From contig NZ_BJXB01000009.1 of assembly GCF_007990775.1 (NCBI RefSeq), forward strand, positions 124,001 to 188,000: DNA of 64,000 nucleotides, read 5' to 3'. Under the pieces are notes generated by a model. That model did not search any database. It had not been told where the DNA came from and saw only the letters and a list, made by a program, of their open reading frames with translations. This DNA comes from Deinococcus cellulosilyticus NBRC 106333 = KACC 11606. GTDB lineage: Bacteria > Deinococcota > Deinococci > Deinococcales > Deinococcaceae. A program made the translations under genes and the position numbers. Numbering within the stretch: position 1 is the first letter of the stretch; each line of letters begins with the position of its first letter. Positions 43,909-53,421 of the stretch are shown here, piece after piece.

Positions 43909-44510
43909 GCCCCCCACCCCGCATCCAGCTCGATTTGGGTGTCCAGCACACAGTATTCCATGATGGACTTCTGGCAGGAGAACCCGGCCTGTTCCAGATG
44001 GATTCGCAACAGGTCTGCCTGCTCCTGGGCCTGATCCAGCGCAACCCCATACATGCGCAAGGTGACAAACCGTTCCTGCCCACCCTCTTTCAGGGTCTTG
44101 AAAGCATTGCGGGACAGGTGGGCTCCATGCCCCTGGCAGACCTGCTGCAAAATCTCCAGATCACCTGTCTCTGGGATCAGGACTTTGCAGTGGTGCTCAA
44201 AATAGCGGTTCTGGTCTTCTGTTTTCAGGTCCCTGCTGGTCTGTGGGGTGATGGCATTCCAGGGAGCAGCCTCCACCTTCACCCGAACCACAGGAAATCC
44301 GTGCCCAAGAAAAGCCTCACAAATGCGCTCAACTTCCTGTTGCACCTGTTGCAGCGTTCCCTGCACCCGTGAGCAGGTCATGGGCTGGGTGGGCAGGCCC
44401 TCATGCAATTCGATCACCAGGGGTTTCACCCTCAGCGTTTTGCAGAGCTAGGTGAACCCCTGAATCAGCTCCGGGGAAAGAGGGGCGGTGGTGATGTGCA
44501 ATTCAAACAT
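43905..44510 (-). pseudogene. First gene of the RNA ligase cassette, interrupted by an in-frame TAG
   Basis: The frame runs from ATG 44510 for 201 codons but codon 21 is TAG (44448-44450). The 20 codons before it (MFELHITTAPLSPELIQGFT) continue naturally into the region after it (LCKTLRVKPLVIELHEGLP), so one ancestral protein is likely. Restart at GTG 44429 would give 174 residues. Later motifs include VVRVKVEAAPWN, RYFEHHCKVLIPE and GAHLSRNAFK. I do not recognise the family with certainty; it looks like a conserved partner of RNA ligases. The end overlaps the ligase start as ATGA. Whether this is a real mutation, a sequencing error or readthrough cannot be decided here. Confidence 0.7.
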
Positions 44511-44622
44511 GTCCTGCTGTTGCAGGCTCAGCATTGCACAATTTCCATTGTTCAAAACAAAGCAGTCAAGGTTCATTGCTCAATTGTAAAGAGCTGTTCC
44601 CCTCTGCAACACGCTTTTTGTG

Positions 44623-44640
44623 CCTACCATGTCTGGTAGG
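44623..44640. repeat. Inverted repeat upstream of the RNA ligase cassette
   Basis: CCTACCA-tgtc-TGGTAGG is a perfect 7-bp inverted repeat. It could be an operator for the cassette, since it lies about 115 bases before ATG 44510. Confidence 0.4.
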
Positions 44641-44660
44641 AATGGCTTAACCCGCAAATG

Positions 44661-44688
44661 AAAAGAGCCACCTTGTCTCAGGTGGCTC
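44661..44688 (-). terminator. Terminator of the phytase gene
   Basis: GAGCCACC-N8-GGTGGCTC followed on the minus strand by TTTT. Confidence 0.88.
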
Positions 44689-44703
44689 CAGGCCTCACTG
44701 CAT

Positions 44704-45813
44704 TCATCTGCGAGCAGCGGTCTGGACACTGATCTGCAGGCCCAGCGCTTCTGCAATGTCGGTCCAGGAGACCAGTTTGAAGTTGGTCTGTCCTTCCACC
44801 CCTTTCACGTAACCATCCTGCACCACCAGGAGACCCTGTGGGAAACGGGGACCGAAGTTGATGCTGCTGACCATCGCACCATCACACTCTTCAGAGCCAT
44901 CAAGGGAACCCCCAGCCACCTTGAACGAACCCAGGTAACGGTTATTCGCCTGGCGGTCATAGACCACAAAAGTGTTGTCCCCCTGGCTGCTGGCAAGCAG
45001 GTACCCCTGGCCGTTTCCAGCGTCATAGATGGTCAGGCCTTCCACGTCGGCCTCCAGATGCTGTCCTGTGGGTTTGACAGCGTGAATCAGCTGGGGTTGC
45101 GCCTGTGCATCCTGCAGGCTCAGTTTCCAGATGCCCACCTTCTCCTGTCCCATGTAGAGGATGCCGTGGTCGGTGTCCACCACCATGCCTTCCACCTGGG
45201 GATCATCCACTTTCTGCTGTGGGAGGTCAATGAAGCGCACGAGACGGCTTCCCACGGTTTTCCCATCTGTGACCAGTTCCAGTTCTGCCACACGGCCATG
45301 CTTGCGCTGGCTGACAAACACGCGGTATTGGCCTTCACGGGTCTGGTAGGCGGCAAGGCCATAGGCGGTGTTGGTGCCGTCAGATTTTGCTCCAGCAGCC
45401 GTGAACACCAGAGGAATGCCCTGCTGGGTCACCTCTTTGAGCTTGCGAGAAGCCCGCTGAATTTCAAAAATGGCCAGACGGTCATTCTTGCGGTCTGAAG
45501 CTATGGCAAGGTCCACAGTGCGGTTGCCGAGCCTGAATCCGTAGACCACATCCACATTGTTGTACCGCACATTGCCAGGGTTGATGTCCTGCAGGGTGCG
45601 GCCACTGAGGTCAAACACGGTGAGGCCTGCATCCTTGTGGGTGGCCACCACCATGCTCAGACTCGGGTGGGTGGGGTGCACCCAGATGGCAGGATCATCG
45701 GAATCGGCAGGGTCAAGGGCAACTGCCGTTTCATACAGGGCAGGAATGGAAGGCATCTGTGCATGGGCAGAAAATCCGAACATCAGGGTCAGGGTGATGA
45801 GTGCTTTTTTCAC
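44704..45813 (-). CDS. Exported beta-propeller 3-phytase
   Basis: This encodes about 369 residues if started at GTG 45813, which gives a normal signal peptide (KKALITLTLMFGFSAHAQ). An ATG at 45858 would add a 15-residue N-terminal extension encoded partly by a palindrome. No good Shine-Dalgarno sequence supports either. The family is clear: DSDDPAIWVHPTHPSLS, NVRYNNVDVVYGF, DLAIASDRKNDRLAIFEI, QVEGMVVDTDHGILYMGQE and DVEGLTIY. These residues build the calcium-phosphate sites that release phosphate from phytate outside the cell. It fits a plant-matter lifestyle. Confidence 0.92.
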   Translation of the reverse strand: MKKALITLTLMFGFSAHAQMPSIPALYETAVALDPADSDDPAIWVHPTHPSLSMVVATHKDAGLTVFDLSGRTLQDINPGNVRYNNVDVVYGFRLGNRTVDLAIASDRKNDRLAIFEIQRASRKLKEVTQQGIPLVFTAAGAKSDGTNTAYGLAAYQTREGQYRVFVSQRKHGRVAELELVTDGKTVGSRLVRFIDLPQQKVDDPQVEGMVVDTDHGILYMGQEKVGIWKLSLQDAQAQPQLIHAVKPTGQHLEADVEGLTIYDAGNGQGYLLASSQGDNTFVVYDRQANNRYLGSFKVAGGSLDGSEECDGAMVSSINFGPRFPQGLLVVQDGYVKGVEGQTNFKLVSWTDIAEALGLQISVQTAARR

Positions 45814-45839
45814 AAAAAGGGAGTCCGGGGTGAGAAGCC

Positions 45840-45855
45840 CATGGTTTGAACCATG
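45840..45855. repeat. Palindrome at the phytase 5' end
   Basis: CATGGTTTGAACCATG is an inverted repeat with 7-base arms and a 2-base centre. It may be a terminal hairpin of the neighbouring TnpB element or an operator; the element's left boundary could not be fixed. Confidence 0.4.
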
Positions 45856-45917
45856 CATGGGAGGCAGAACCCTGGTGGCGCAGTTGTGCCGATTGCCCTT
45901 GCGAAGGCTTCATACTG

Positions 45918-45947
45918 TTGCCTGATGTTCACATAGCACGGTATACT
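45918..45947 (+). promoter_or_regulatory. Promoter of tnpB
   Basis: TTGCCT (45918-45923), 18-base spacer, TATACT (45942-45947), then six bases to GTG 45954. The transcript is probably leaderless. Confidence 0.6.
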
Positions 45948-45953
45948 CCTTAT

Positions 45954-47261
<1,308 letters not shown>

Positions 47262-47326
47262 CCGTTGGTCATGACACCGCAGATGTTAGGGGCGCTGCGT
47301 CATGCACAGATCAGAACACCAGCGGT

Positions 47327-48607
47327 TCAGCGGTCCAGCAGGATCTGGGTTTCTCCGGGCTGCAGCTTCCATTTGCCGCCAGGAATGGTTTTTCCTGTGA
47401 CCTGTTCGTTCCAGGTCTTTGCCCAGGGCAGGTTCACTTCCTGTGGGGTTCCAGCGAAGTTGATCAGCACGACCACTTTTTGCTGAGGCGTGAACCGCAC
47501 AAAAGCTGCGACATTGCGCGGCTGTCCTGCAATCAGGCGCAGGTCTCCGGTGTGGAGGGCTGGCAGTTTTGCCCTGGTGGTCAGCAGTTTCTGGTAGACC
47601 CCTCTCAAGTCCTGGTTTCCTCTGTTCCAGTCCAGCGGTGCAGGATCAAACAGGCTGGGACGCCCGGTCAGGCCCACTTCCTGGCCTGCGTAGATCAGGG
47701 GCACCCCAGGCTCTGTGAGCAGAAGCCCTGCAGCGGCCTTCTGCTGGAAGTCTGCCGTCAGTTTGCTGGCAATGCGTTCCTGATCGTGGTTCTCCAGATA
47801 GCGCAGTTTGGGCACGTTTGGGAAGACGTTCTGGTAATCAAAAAACCGATTGGCAGAGATCAGGTTGAGGCCTGCCCCCACCACCCTGGACATTCCATCC
47901 CAGTCGTAGGACAGGTCAAAGGCACGGTCATGGTAGGGAGCATTTCCTGTTTCCGCAAGGAGCAGCACTTCAGGGTTGATGGCTTTCATGGCAATGCGAA
48001 ACTTCTGCCAGAAGCTGAGGGGAACCCCACTGGAATGGTCTGCCCGGAACCCATCCACCCCCTGCTTCAACCAGAACTCGCCCACCGAGATCAGAAATTT
48101 CTGCACTTCTGGCCTGGAGGTGTCCAGGGCGGCCACATCTGACCACTCAGGGTTGGGAGGGATGATTTTCCCCTCTCTGTTTTTCAGAAACCAATCCGGG
48201 TGGTCGGTGATCAGGGGGTTGTCCCATGCAGTGTGGTTGAAAACGATGTCGATCATCACCTTCAGGCCCAGACGGTGGGCTTCGTCCACATAGGCTTTGA
48301 AGTCTTCCAGATTGCCCTGGGCAGGATCAACAGCCGTGTAATCTTTCACCGAGTAGGGGCTTCCGAGGGTGCCTTTGCGCTCCTTCTCTCCTGTGGGGTA
48401 AAAAGGCAGCAGGTAGATGGTGTTCACCCCGAGGTCTTTTGCATCTGCCAGGGTGGGAAGGGCAGCCTGAAAGGTTCCCTCTGCCGTGTGGTTGCGAATG
48501 AAGACCTGATAGACGGTGGCAGAAGACATCCATTCTGGAACAGGCAGCATTTCTGCTTTTGCAGGGATGGACAGGGAAAGGCCAATCAACAACAGCCATT
48601 TTTTCAT
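47327..48607 (-). CDS. Exported GH13 alpha-amylase-family enzyme
   Basis: This encodes 426 residues from ATG 48607, with GAGGAG upstream. A signal peptide ends near IPAKA. GH13 regions are clear: DIVFNHT, GFRADHSS (nucleophile Asp), LLAETGN (acid/base Glu) and LENHDQER (transition-state Asp). A short C-terminal beta domain follows. It cleaves alpha-glucans outside the cytoplasm; the exact specificity (maltogenic, neopullulanase-like or other) is not resolved. It lies 108 bases after the AraC-family gene and may be cotranscribed with it. Confidence 0.93.
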   Translation of the reverse strand: MKKWLLLIGLSLSIPAKAEMLPVPEWMSSATVYQVFIRNHTAEGTFQAALPTLADAKDLGVNTIYLLPFYPTGEKERKGTLGSPYSVKDYTAVDPAQGNLEDFKAYVDEAHRLGLKVMIDIVFNHTAWDNPLITDHPDWFLKNREGKIIPPNPEWSDVAALDTSRPEVQKFLISVGEFWLKQGVDGFRADHSSGVPLSFWQKFRIAMKAINPEVLLLAETGNAPYHDRAFDLSYDWDGMSRVVGAGLNLISANRFFDYQNVFPNVPKLRYLENHDQERIASKLTADFQQKAAAGLLLTEPGVPLIYAGQEVGLTGRPSLFDPAPLDWNRGNQDLRGVYQKLLTTRAKLPALHTGDLRLIAGQPRNVAAFVRFTPQQKVVVLINFAGTPQEVNLPWAKTWNEQVTGKTIPGGKWKLQPGETQILLDR

Positions 48608-48715
48608 GGGAAACTCCTCGGTTTGCGTGTGCAATTTGGATGCGCTTCCAACAGTTTAAAGGACAGTCCCTGTTTCCTGATGAACTTTTCCCTACACTTG
48701 CAGACCCGGCGACTG

Positions 48716-49528
48716 TCACTCTGTATTCACGAACATCTGGGCGTGCAATTTGCGGTAACTGGATGGAGTGACGCCCTCAAGTTCACGGAACACCCGGCGG
48801 AAATAGATCACCTCACGAAATCCACAGGCATGGGCAATGGATTCGATGGTGTCATGGGTGTTCAACAGCAGCACACAGGCCCTGCGCACCCGGTAACGGT
48901 TGATTGCCTCGGTGAGGGTATGCCCATAAACAGATCTGAATGCGCGTCCAAGGTAGTCGCTATTGTATCCCAGGGCACGGGCGATTCGACTGGAACTGAG
49001 CAGTTCTTGGTGGTGCAGGGCAATGTAGGCCTGGGCTTCACTGGCAATGCGGTTGAGGGAGTTTCTGGGTGCCGCAGGTGTCCCCTCGGAATGGCTCAAC
49101 CCGGTGAGGATGAGCAGGGCCAGCAGATCACAGGTGATGGGGGCATGACCAGGGATTTCCTGCTCGTCCAGCAACCGGCGAAAAAGGGCGCTGAGGTGCT
49201 CGGGACGCTGCACCTGCACATGCTTCGGCAGCACCATTTCCTGGGGACCTGCAGTGTCCTGCACATAAAAATGCAACCAGAAGAAAGAGAGTTCCTTCTG
49301 GTAGGGCTCAAATCCCCAGTGCCTTTTTCCAGGCAACAGAATCAGGGCTTCTCCTGCATTCACAGCGTAATGCTTCCCATCTTCAGCAATGAACAGGGTG
49401 CCCTCTCGCACAAAGATGACCTCATGAAAATCCACCACCCGGTCTGGATGGGTGCCCACCCCTCGGGACACAAAGAGGCCTGCCAGATCGCAGCGGATGG
49501 GAAGTTGAGGATGCAGGGTCAGGGTCAT
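48716..49528 (-). CDS. AraC-family transcriptional regulator
   Basis: This encodes 270 residues. An N-terminal cupin-like sugar-binding domain (HEVIFVREGTLFIAEDGKHY, then GEALILLPGKRHWG) is joined to two C-terminal helix-turn-helix motifs (SSRIARALGYNSDYLGRAFR and SIAHACGFREVIYFRRVFRE). It probably activates sugar genes when a ligand binds. The divergent GH127 gene starts 218 bases away and the GH13 gene lies downstream, so both are candidate targets. No clear Shine-Dalgarno sequence precedes the ATG. Confidence 0.93.
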   Translation of the reverse strand: MTLTLHPQLPIRCDLAGLFVSRGVGTHPDRVVDFHEVIFVREGTLFIAEDGKHYAVNAGEALILLPGKRHWGFEPYQKELSFFWLHFYVQDTAGPQEMVLPKHVQVQRPEHLSALFRRLLDEQEIPGHAPITCDLLALLILTGLSHSEGTPAAPRNSLNRIASEAQAYIALHHQELLSSSRIARALGYNSDYLGRAFRSVYGHTLTEAINRYRVRRACVLLLNTHDTIESIAHACGFREVIYFRRVFRELEGVTPSSYRKLHAQMFVNTE

Positions 49529-49746
49529 GGGGTAAGAAGTGGTCGGAATCGGTTTCCTTTTTCAGGTGATCTCAGTCTTGTTCACAGGAATGGAAGGTGT
49601 CAAGATGACCTCACAGCAGCAAGCATCTGAATCGACATCTGCAGGGGCGGGCTGTCGGCTCGCCCTCCACTGGCAGCACTGCCAAACCCTCCCTGCGACA
49701 GACACTTCTGTCGCGCTGTTCCTGTCGTTTGATTTTTGGAGGAACC

Positions 49747-51639
49747 ATGACCCAGACTTCAACCCGCAACATTCAAGTCATTCGCACCGAACACAGCCCG
49801 CATGCCCAGTTGCAACCAGTGCCTTTGCAACAGGTTCGTTTGCAAGATGCTTTCTGGACCCCCAGACGGGAAACCAACCGCCTGAAGACCCTGCCCACCC
49901 AATTCCTCAAACTGGAGGAAACCGGATGCCTGAACAACTTCCGCCGTGCGGCAGGACAGACTGAACTGCATTTTGAAGGTCCCGTTTTTGCAGATTCTGA
50001 TGCCTACAAGTGGCTGGAAGCTGCAGCCTGGACGCTGGCAGAGGGCTCAAATCCCGAGCTGCACAGGCAGGTGGATGAACTGGTCTCCCTCATTGAAGGT
50101 GCCCAGTGTGCAAACGGCTACCTCAACACCTTTTTCATGTTTGAGCGGGAAAAAGAACGTTTCACAGAGAGTGGAGCACATGAGCTGTACTGTGCTGGGC
50201 ACCTGTTTCAGGCTGCAGTGGCCCTGCACCGCACGACAGGAAACCCCCGTTTGCTGACCGCCTCGGAAAAGTACGCAAATCACATGGCTGAAATCTTCGG
50301 ACCTGCTGAACAGGGGAAAAAGCCCTGGGTCGATGGGCATCCAGAAGTCGAGATGGCTCTGGTGGAACTCTACAGGGAAACTGGGACCAGGCGGTACCTC
50401 GACCTTGCGCAGTATTTTCTGGATGCCCGGGGTCATGGACTCGCCAGAGACAGGGTGTGGGTGTTCTGGGGAAGTTACGGTCAGGACCACAAACCCTTTC
50501 GTGACCTGAAAGAGGTCACGGGTCATGCAGTACGCATGGTGTACCTGAGTGCAGGAGCCGCTGATCTGGTGCTGGAAACAGGGGAACAGGCGTTAGAAGA
50601 CGCTCTGGAAGCCCAGTGGCACAACATGACCGAAAAACGCATGTCCGTCAATGGCGGGATTGGCCCCAGGCATTACACTGAAGGTTTTGGTCTGGATTAC
50701 GAACTGCCCAGTGAAAGTGCTTACAACGAGACCTGCGCTGCAGTGGGCTCCATCATGTGGTCCCAGCGGATGCTCTCTTTGACAGGTGAAGTGAAATATG
50801 CCGATTTGATTGAGCATCAGCTGTACAATGCCGCCCTGCCCGGGGTCTCCCTGGATGGACAGTCGTACTTTTACGTGAATCCTCTGGCGGCAGGTTCCGA
50901 GCACCGGCGTCAGGGCTGGTTCGGGTGTGCCTGCTGTCCTCCCAATGCTGCAAGACTCCTCGCCACGCTGCCTGGATACTTTTACAGCACCAGTGAAAGT
51001 GCTGTTCATGTGCACCTGTATGCCCAGTCGACCAGTGTCATTGAACTGCCAGATGGCCCAACAGTCAAAATTGAACAGCAGACGAATTATCCGTGGGATG
51101 GGCGTGTGCGTCTGGTGATCGAGGGAACGGGAACGTTCAGCCTCAATCTGCGCATCCCTGCATGGTGTGAGCAGGCGACAGTCAAGGTGATGGGTGAGGC
51201 AGAACAACAGGCACAACAGGGATATTTTCAACTCCAGCGCAACTGGCAGGGCAGCACCACCATCGACCTGAATCTGGAGATGCCTGTGCGTTACGTGGTG
51301 AGCCATCCCCATGTGATGGACAGCAGCGGCAAAGTCAGTGTTTTCAGGGGACCTCTGTTGTATTGCGCAGAAGGCACGGATCACGCTACAGATGTGCGGG
51401 ATCTGGTGTTGCCTGAGGAAACCTCTTTGAAGGTTCAACACCACGAACAGCTCAACAATGCAGTGGTGCTGGTGGGGCCAGGCACCTCACAGTTGCAGCA
51501 AGGATGGGAGCACAAGCTGTACCGCAATGCCAGAGACCTTCAGGCTTCAAGGGTTGCTGTAAACATCACGCTTGTCCCTTATTATGCCTGGGCCAATCGG
51601 GAAGCAGGACGCATGCAAGTCTGGCTGGATCAGTCCTGA
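49747..51639 (+). CDS. GH127 beta-L-arabinofuranosidase
   Basis: This encodes 630 residues from ATG 49747, with GGAGG upstream. The (alpha/alpha)6 domain family is recognised by RLQDAFWTPRRETNRLKTLP near the start, GPRHYTEGFGLDYELPSESA, then YNETCAAVGS and GCACCPPNAARL. The Glu and the three Cys residues of the last two motifs bind zinc and include the Cys nucleophile known for this family. It removes beta-L-arabinofuranose, as found in extensin-type plant glycoproteins. No signal peptide is present, so it works on imported oligosaccharides. It is divergent from the AraC-family regulator. Confidence 0.95.
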   Translation: MTQTSTRNIQVIRTEHSPHAQLQPVPLQQVRLQDAFWTPRRETNRLKTLPTQFLKLEETGCLNNFRRAAGQTELHFEGPVFADSDAYKWLEAAAWTLAEGSNPELHRQVDELVSLIEGAQCANGYLNTFFMFEREKERFTESGAHELYCAGHLFQAAVALHRTTGNPRLLTASEKYANHMAEIFGPAEQGKKPWVDGHPEVEMALVELYRETGTRRYLDLAQYFLDARGHGLARDRVWVFWGSYGQDHKPFRDLKEVTGHAVRMVYLSAGAADLVLETGEQALEDALEAQWHNMTEKRMSVNGGIGPRHYTEGFGLDYELPSESAYNETCAAVGSIMWSQRMLSLTGEVKYADLIEHQLYNAALPGVSLDGQSYFYVNPLAAGSEHRRQGWFGCACCPPNAARLLATLPGYFYSTSESAVHVHLYAQSTSVIELPDGPTVKIEQQTNYPWDGRVRLVIEGTGTFSLNLRIPAWCEQATVKVMGEAEQQAQQGYFQLQRNWQGSTTIDLNLEMPVRYVVSHPHVMDSSGKVSVFRGPLLYCAEGTDHATDVRDLVLPEETSLKVQHHEQLNNAVVLVGPGTSQLQQGWEHKLYRNARDLQASRVAVNITLVPYYAWANREAGRMQVWLDQS

Positions 51640-51691
51640 GCAGAAACTCACGTTTTGAGCAGGTTGTTGACCAGGGAATGTGCACAATCTA

Positions 51692-51721
51692 TTGCTTTTT
51701 CGAACTGTGTGATGCCATACT
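51692..51721 (+). promoter_or_regulatory. Leaderless-type promoter of the lasso-like peptide gene
   Basis: TTGCTT (51692-51697), 18-base spacer, CATACT (51716-51721), then five bases to ATG 51727. No Shine-Dalgarno sequence is present. Confidence 0.5.
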
Positions 51722-51726
51722 GAAAC

Positions 51727-51900
51727 ATGACCCCCTCCACTGAAGGCTTATCTGCAGAACATCACAAGAAAGCAAAACGACCCTACGGTAAACCTGAGCT
51801 GACCACACAGGGCAAGTGGCAGAACGTCACCCTGCAGACGGGCAGCGGAATTGGTTTCACCTGCAATCCTTCAAAGCCAGAAACCTGCCAATTTTTCTGA
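51727..51900 (+). CDS. Small RiPP precursor-like peptide with lasso leader motif
   Basis: This encodes 57 residues. Residues 20-35 read YGKPELTTQGKWQNVT, an exact match to YxxPxLxxxGxxxxxT, the leader motif bound by the recognition element of lasso peptide biosynthesis. The remaining LQTGSGIGFTCNPSKPETCQFF-type tail (22 residues, positions 36-57) is short, Gly-rich and has two Cys residues, as a modified core could. No protease, cyclase or recognition-element gene was recognised in the window, so the processing enzymes would be elsewhere or absent. The gene sits between GH127 and the PEGA gene. Leader-motif proteins of unknown fate also exist, so a mature lasso peptide is only one possibility. 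Confidence 0.65.
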   Translation: MTPSTEGLSAEHHKKAKRPYGKPELTTQGKWQNVTLQTGSGIGFTCNPSKPETCQFF

Positions 51901-51970
51901 ATTGCTGCTCCTGTGAGATGGCCTGTGTCAACAGGATGTACAGATGGAAAACCTTCCATACAGATGGCTC

Positions 51971-52005
51971 AAAAAGTGCCTCACACAAGATGTGTGAGGC
52001 ACTTT
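51971..52005 (-). terminator. Terminator between the peptide gene and the PEGA gene
   Basis: AAAGTGCCTCACAC-N5-GTGTGAGGCACTTT is a perfect stem. T residues follow on the minus strand, so it ends the PEGA transcript and may also work in the other direction. The rest of 51640-52029 holds only the small peptide gene. Confidence 0.88.
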
Positions 52006-52029
52006 GATTCAAAGGCTTGAAAGCAGGGT

Positions 52030-53049
52030 TTAACGGCGCTTCAGGTTGATGTAGACCGTCTTGCTGGTGTTCAGGGTCACGTTCAGAGCAAAGTTGGTGT
52101 ATCCCGTGGCGACCACAGAGATCTTGTAAGGCTTGTTTTTGGTCAGGCTGGTGGTGAACTTGCCTGTGGTGGTTTTGCCCAGGTACTGACCATTCATGTA
52201 CACCTTGGCATTCTTGACGTTCAGCACCAGATTCAGATTGGCCTTGGTGGTGGGGGTCTGGCGCAGGTTGACGGTCAGGTTCACCAGTTTGTCCTGCTTG
52301 ATGGTGATGGGGGTCGAGTAGGTCACATAGCCATTCGCAACCACTTTCAACTGGTAGGTTCCAGGGGCCAGGTTGGCAAGGGTCACTCCAGCATCACCAA
52401 TGAGGCGGCCATCGAGGTACACCTTGGCATTGTTGACATTGGTGGACACCTTCAGTTCACCACTCTGGGTCTGCACCTGACGGGTGCGGTACAGCACCAC
52501 ATCGCTGGTCCAGTCGTTGTCGGGGATGCTGTTCAGGATGCCACTGACTTCGCGGGCAAAGGCTTCCTGTCCACCTCCAGAGTACACAGCAAAGACAGCA
52601 TTGTTCTTGATGTCCAGAATGTCCGTGAAATCCAGGGGGTCACGGCTGGCCACAGCAAAGACCTTCCCCACACCAATGTCATCATCGGTTTCAAGGGTGT
52701 AGCTGTCCCCTTCACTGGGCAGGGTCACAGTCTGACCGCCTTCAACGAAGTTGTCACTGGCGTACTCGTTGGGGAAGATCTGGGTGACTTCACCGGCGAC
52801 ATCCACACTGAAGACATACAGGTAACTGTCTTCATTTACGCTGGCTTTGATGGTCACACGCTCGCCGGGAGTGTAAGTGGCATACCCAGAGTTGTCAGCA
52901 GCTTTGTTCAGCCAGACTTTGGCGTTGAGAGAAGTCTGGATGGGATTCACGATGATGCGTTGAGGGCTGATCTGGGGTGCTGCAAAAGCCACAGGGGCAA
53001 GGGTTCCGAAAAGCAGAAGTCCTGTCAGGATGTTTTTCATGTGTTTCAT
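52030..53049 (-). CDS. Exported DUF4384 and PEGA-domain protein
   Basis: This encodes 339 residues, with AAGGAAGG seven bases before the ATG. A signal peptide ends near VAFAA. A DUF4384 domain (about 40-135) shows YTPGERVTIKASVNEDSYLYVF and TQIFPNEYASDN. Two PEGA repeats follow at about 200-270 (NAKVYLDGRLIGDAG) and 275-339 (NAKVYMNGQYLGKTT). PEGA modules are surface-associated beta units. It is probably envelope-bound and structural, with no catalytic motif seen. It has its own transcription unit. Confidence 0.88.
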   Translation of the reverse strand: MKHMKNILTGLLLFGTLAPVAFAAPQISPQRIIVNPIQTSLNAKVWLNKAADNSGYATYTPGERVTIKASVNEDSYLYVFSVDVAGEVTQIFPNEYASDNFVEGGQTVTLPSEGDSYTLETDDDIGVGKVFAVASRDPLDFTDILDIKNNAVFAVYSGGGQEAFAREVSGILNSIPDNDWTSDVVLYRTRQVQTQSGELKVSTNVNNAKVYLDGRLIGDAGVTLANLAPGTYQLKVVANGYVTYSTPITIKQDKLVNLTVNLRQTPTTKANLNLVLNVKNAKVYMNGQYLGKTTTGKFTTSLTKNKPYKISVVATGYTNFALNVTLNTSKTVYINLKRR

Positions 53050-53360
53050 TGCTAAACCTTCCTTTTGACCGCCCCCACAGGCTGATGGAGGGCTGATCGT
53101 GGGCTGAAGATGCTGTTATCTTCCACCCTGCTCATGTGGCAACCATCATAATTTCGGGCTGAAATCTTTATCCGGGGTTTATTTTTTGCGGTTAAGGTAA
53201 ACTTCATGAAGCGATCTTCAGAAAGACATCCGGGTTGATCAGATTCAACTTGTTTTTCGATCTTCAAAACCCACAAACAACAGGGCAATGCCTTCACATC
53301 TGCCATGCTTGATACAAATCATTCGATGTCTTTGCAAAAAAGAAATGTTGTAAAAAACAG
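53050..53360. other. Non-coding stretch before the PEGA gene
   Basis: About 310 bases with no supported gene. Open frames here lack a Shine-Dalgarno sequence or family features. It presumably holds the PEGA gene promoter, but no convincing -35/-10 pair was picked. Confidence 0.4.
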
Positions 53361-53420
53361 AGGCCCTCTTTAAACACCTGTTCCGCAACAATTCTCTGGT
53401 ACGGAACAGGTGCAGGGCCT
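53361..53420 (-). terminator. Terminator of the small protein gene
   Basis: CACCTGTTCCG and CGGAACAGGTG form the inner stem and AGGCCCT/AGGGCCT the outer stem. On the minus strand it is followed by CTGTTTTTT. Confidence 0.8.
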
Positions 53421-53421
53421 T

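Noticed and set aside
53052..53306. An 84-codon minus-strand frame upstream of the PEGA gene
   Set aside because: No ribosome-binding site and no family features. It more likely covers the PEGA gene promoter.
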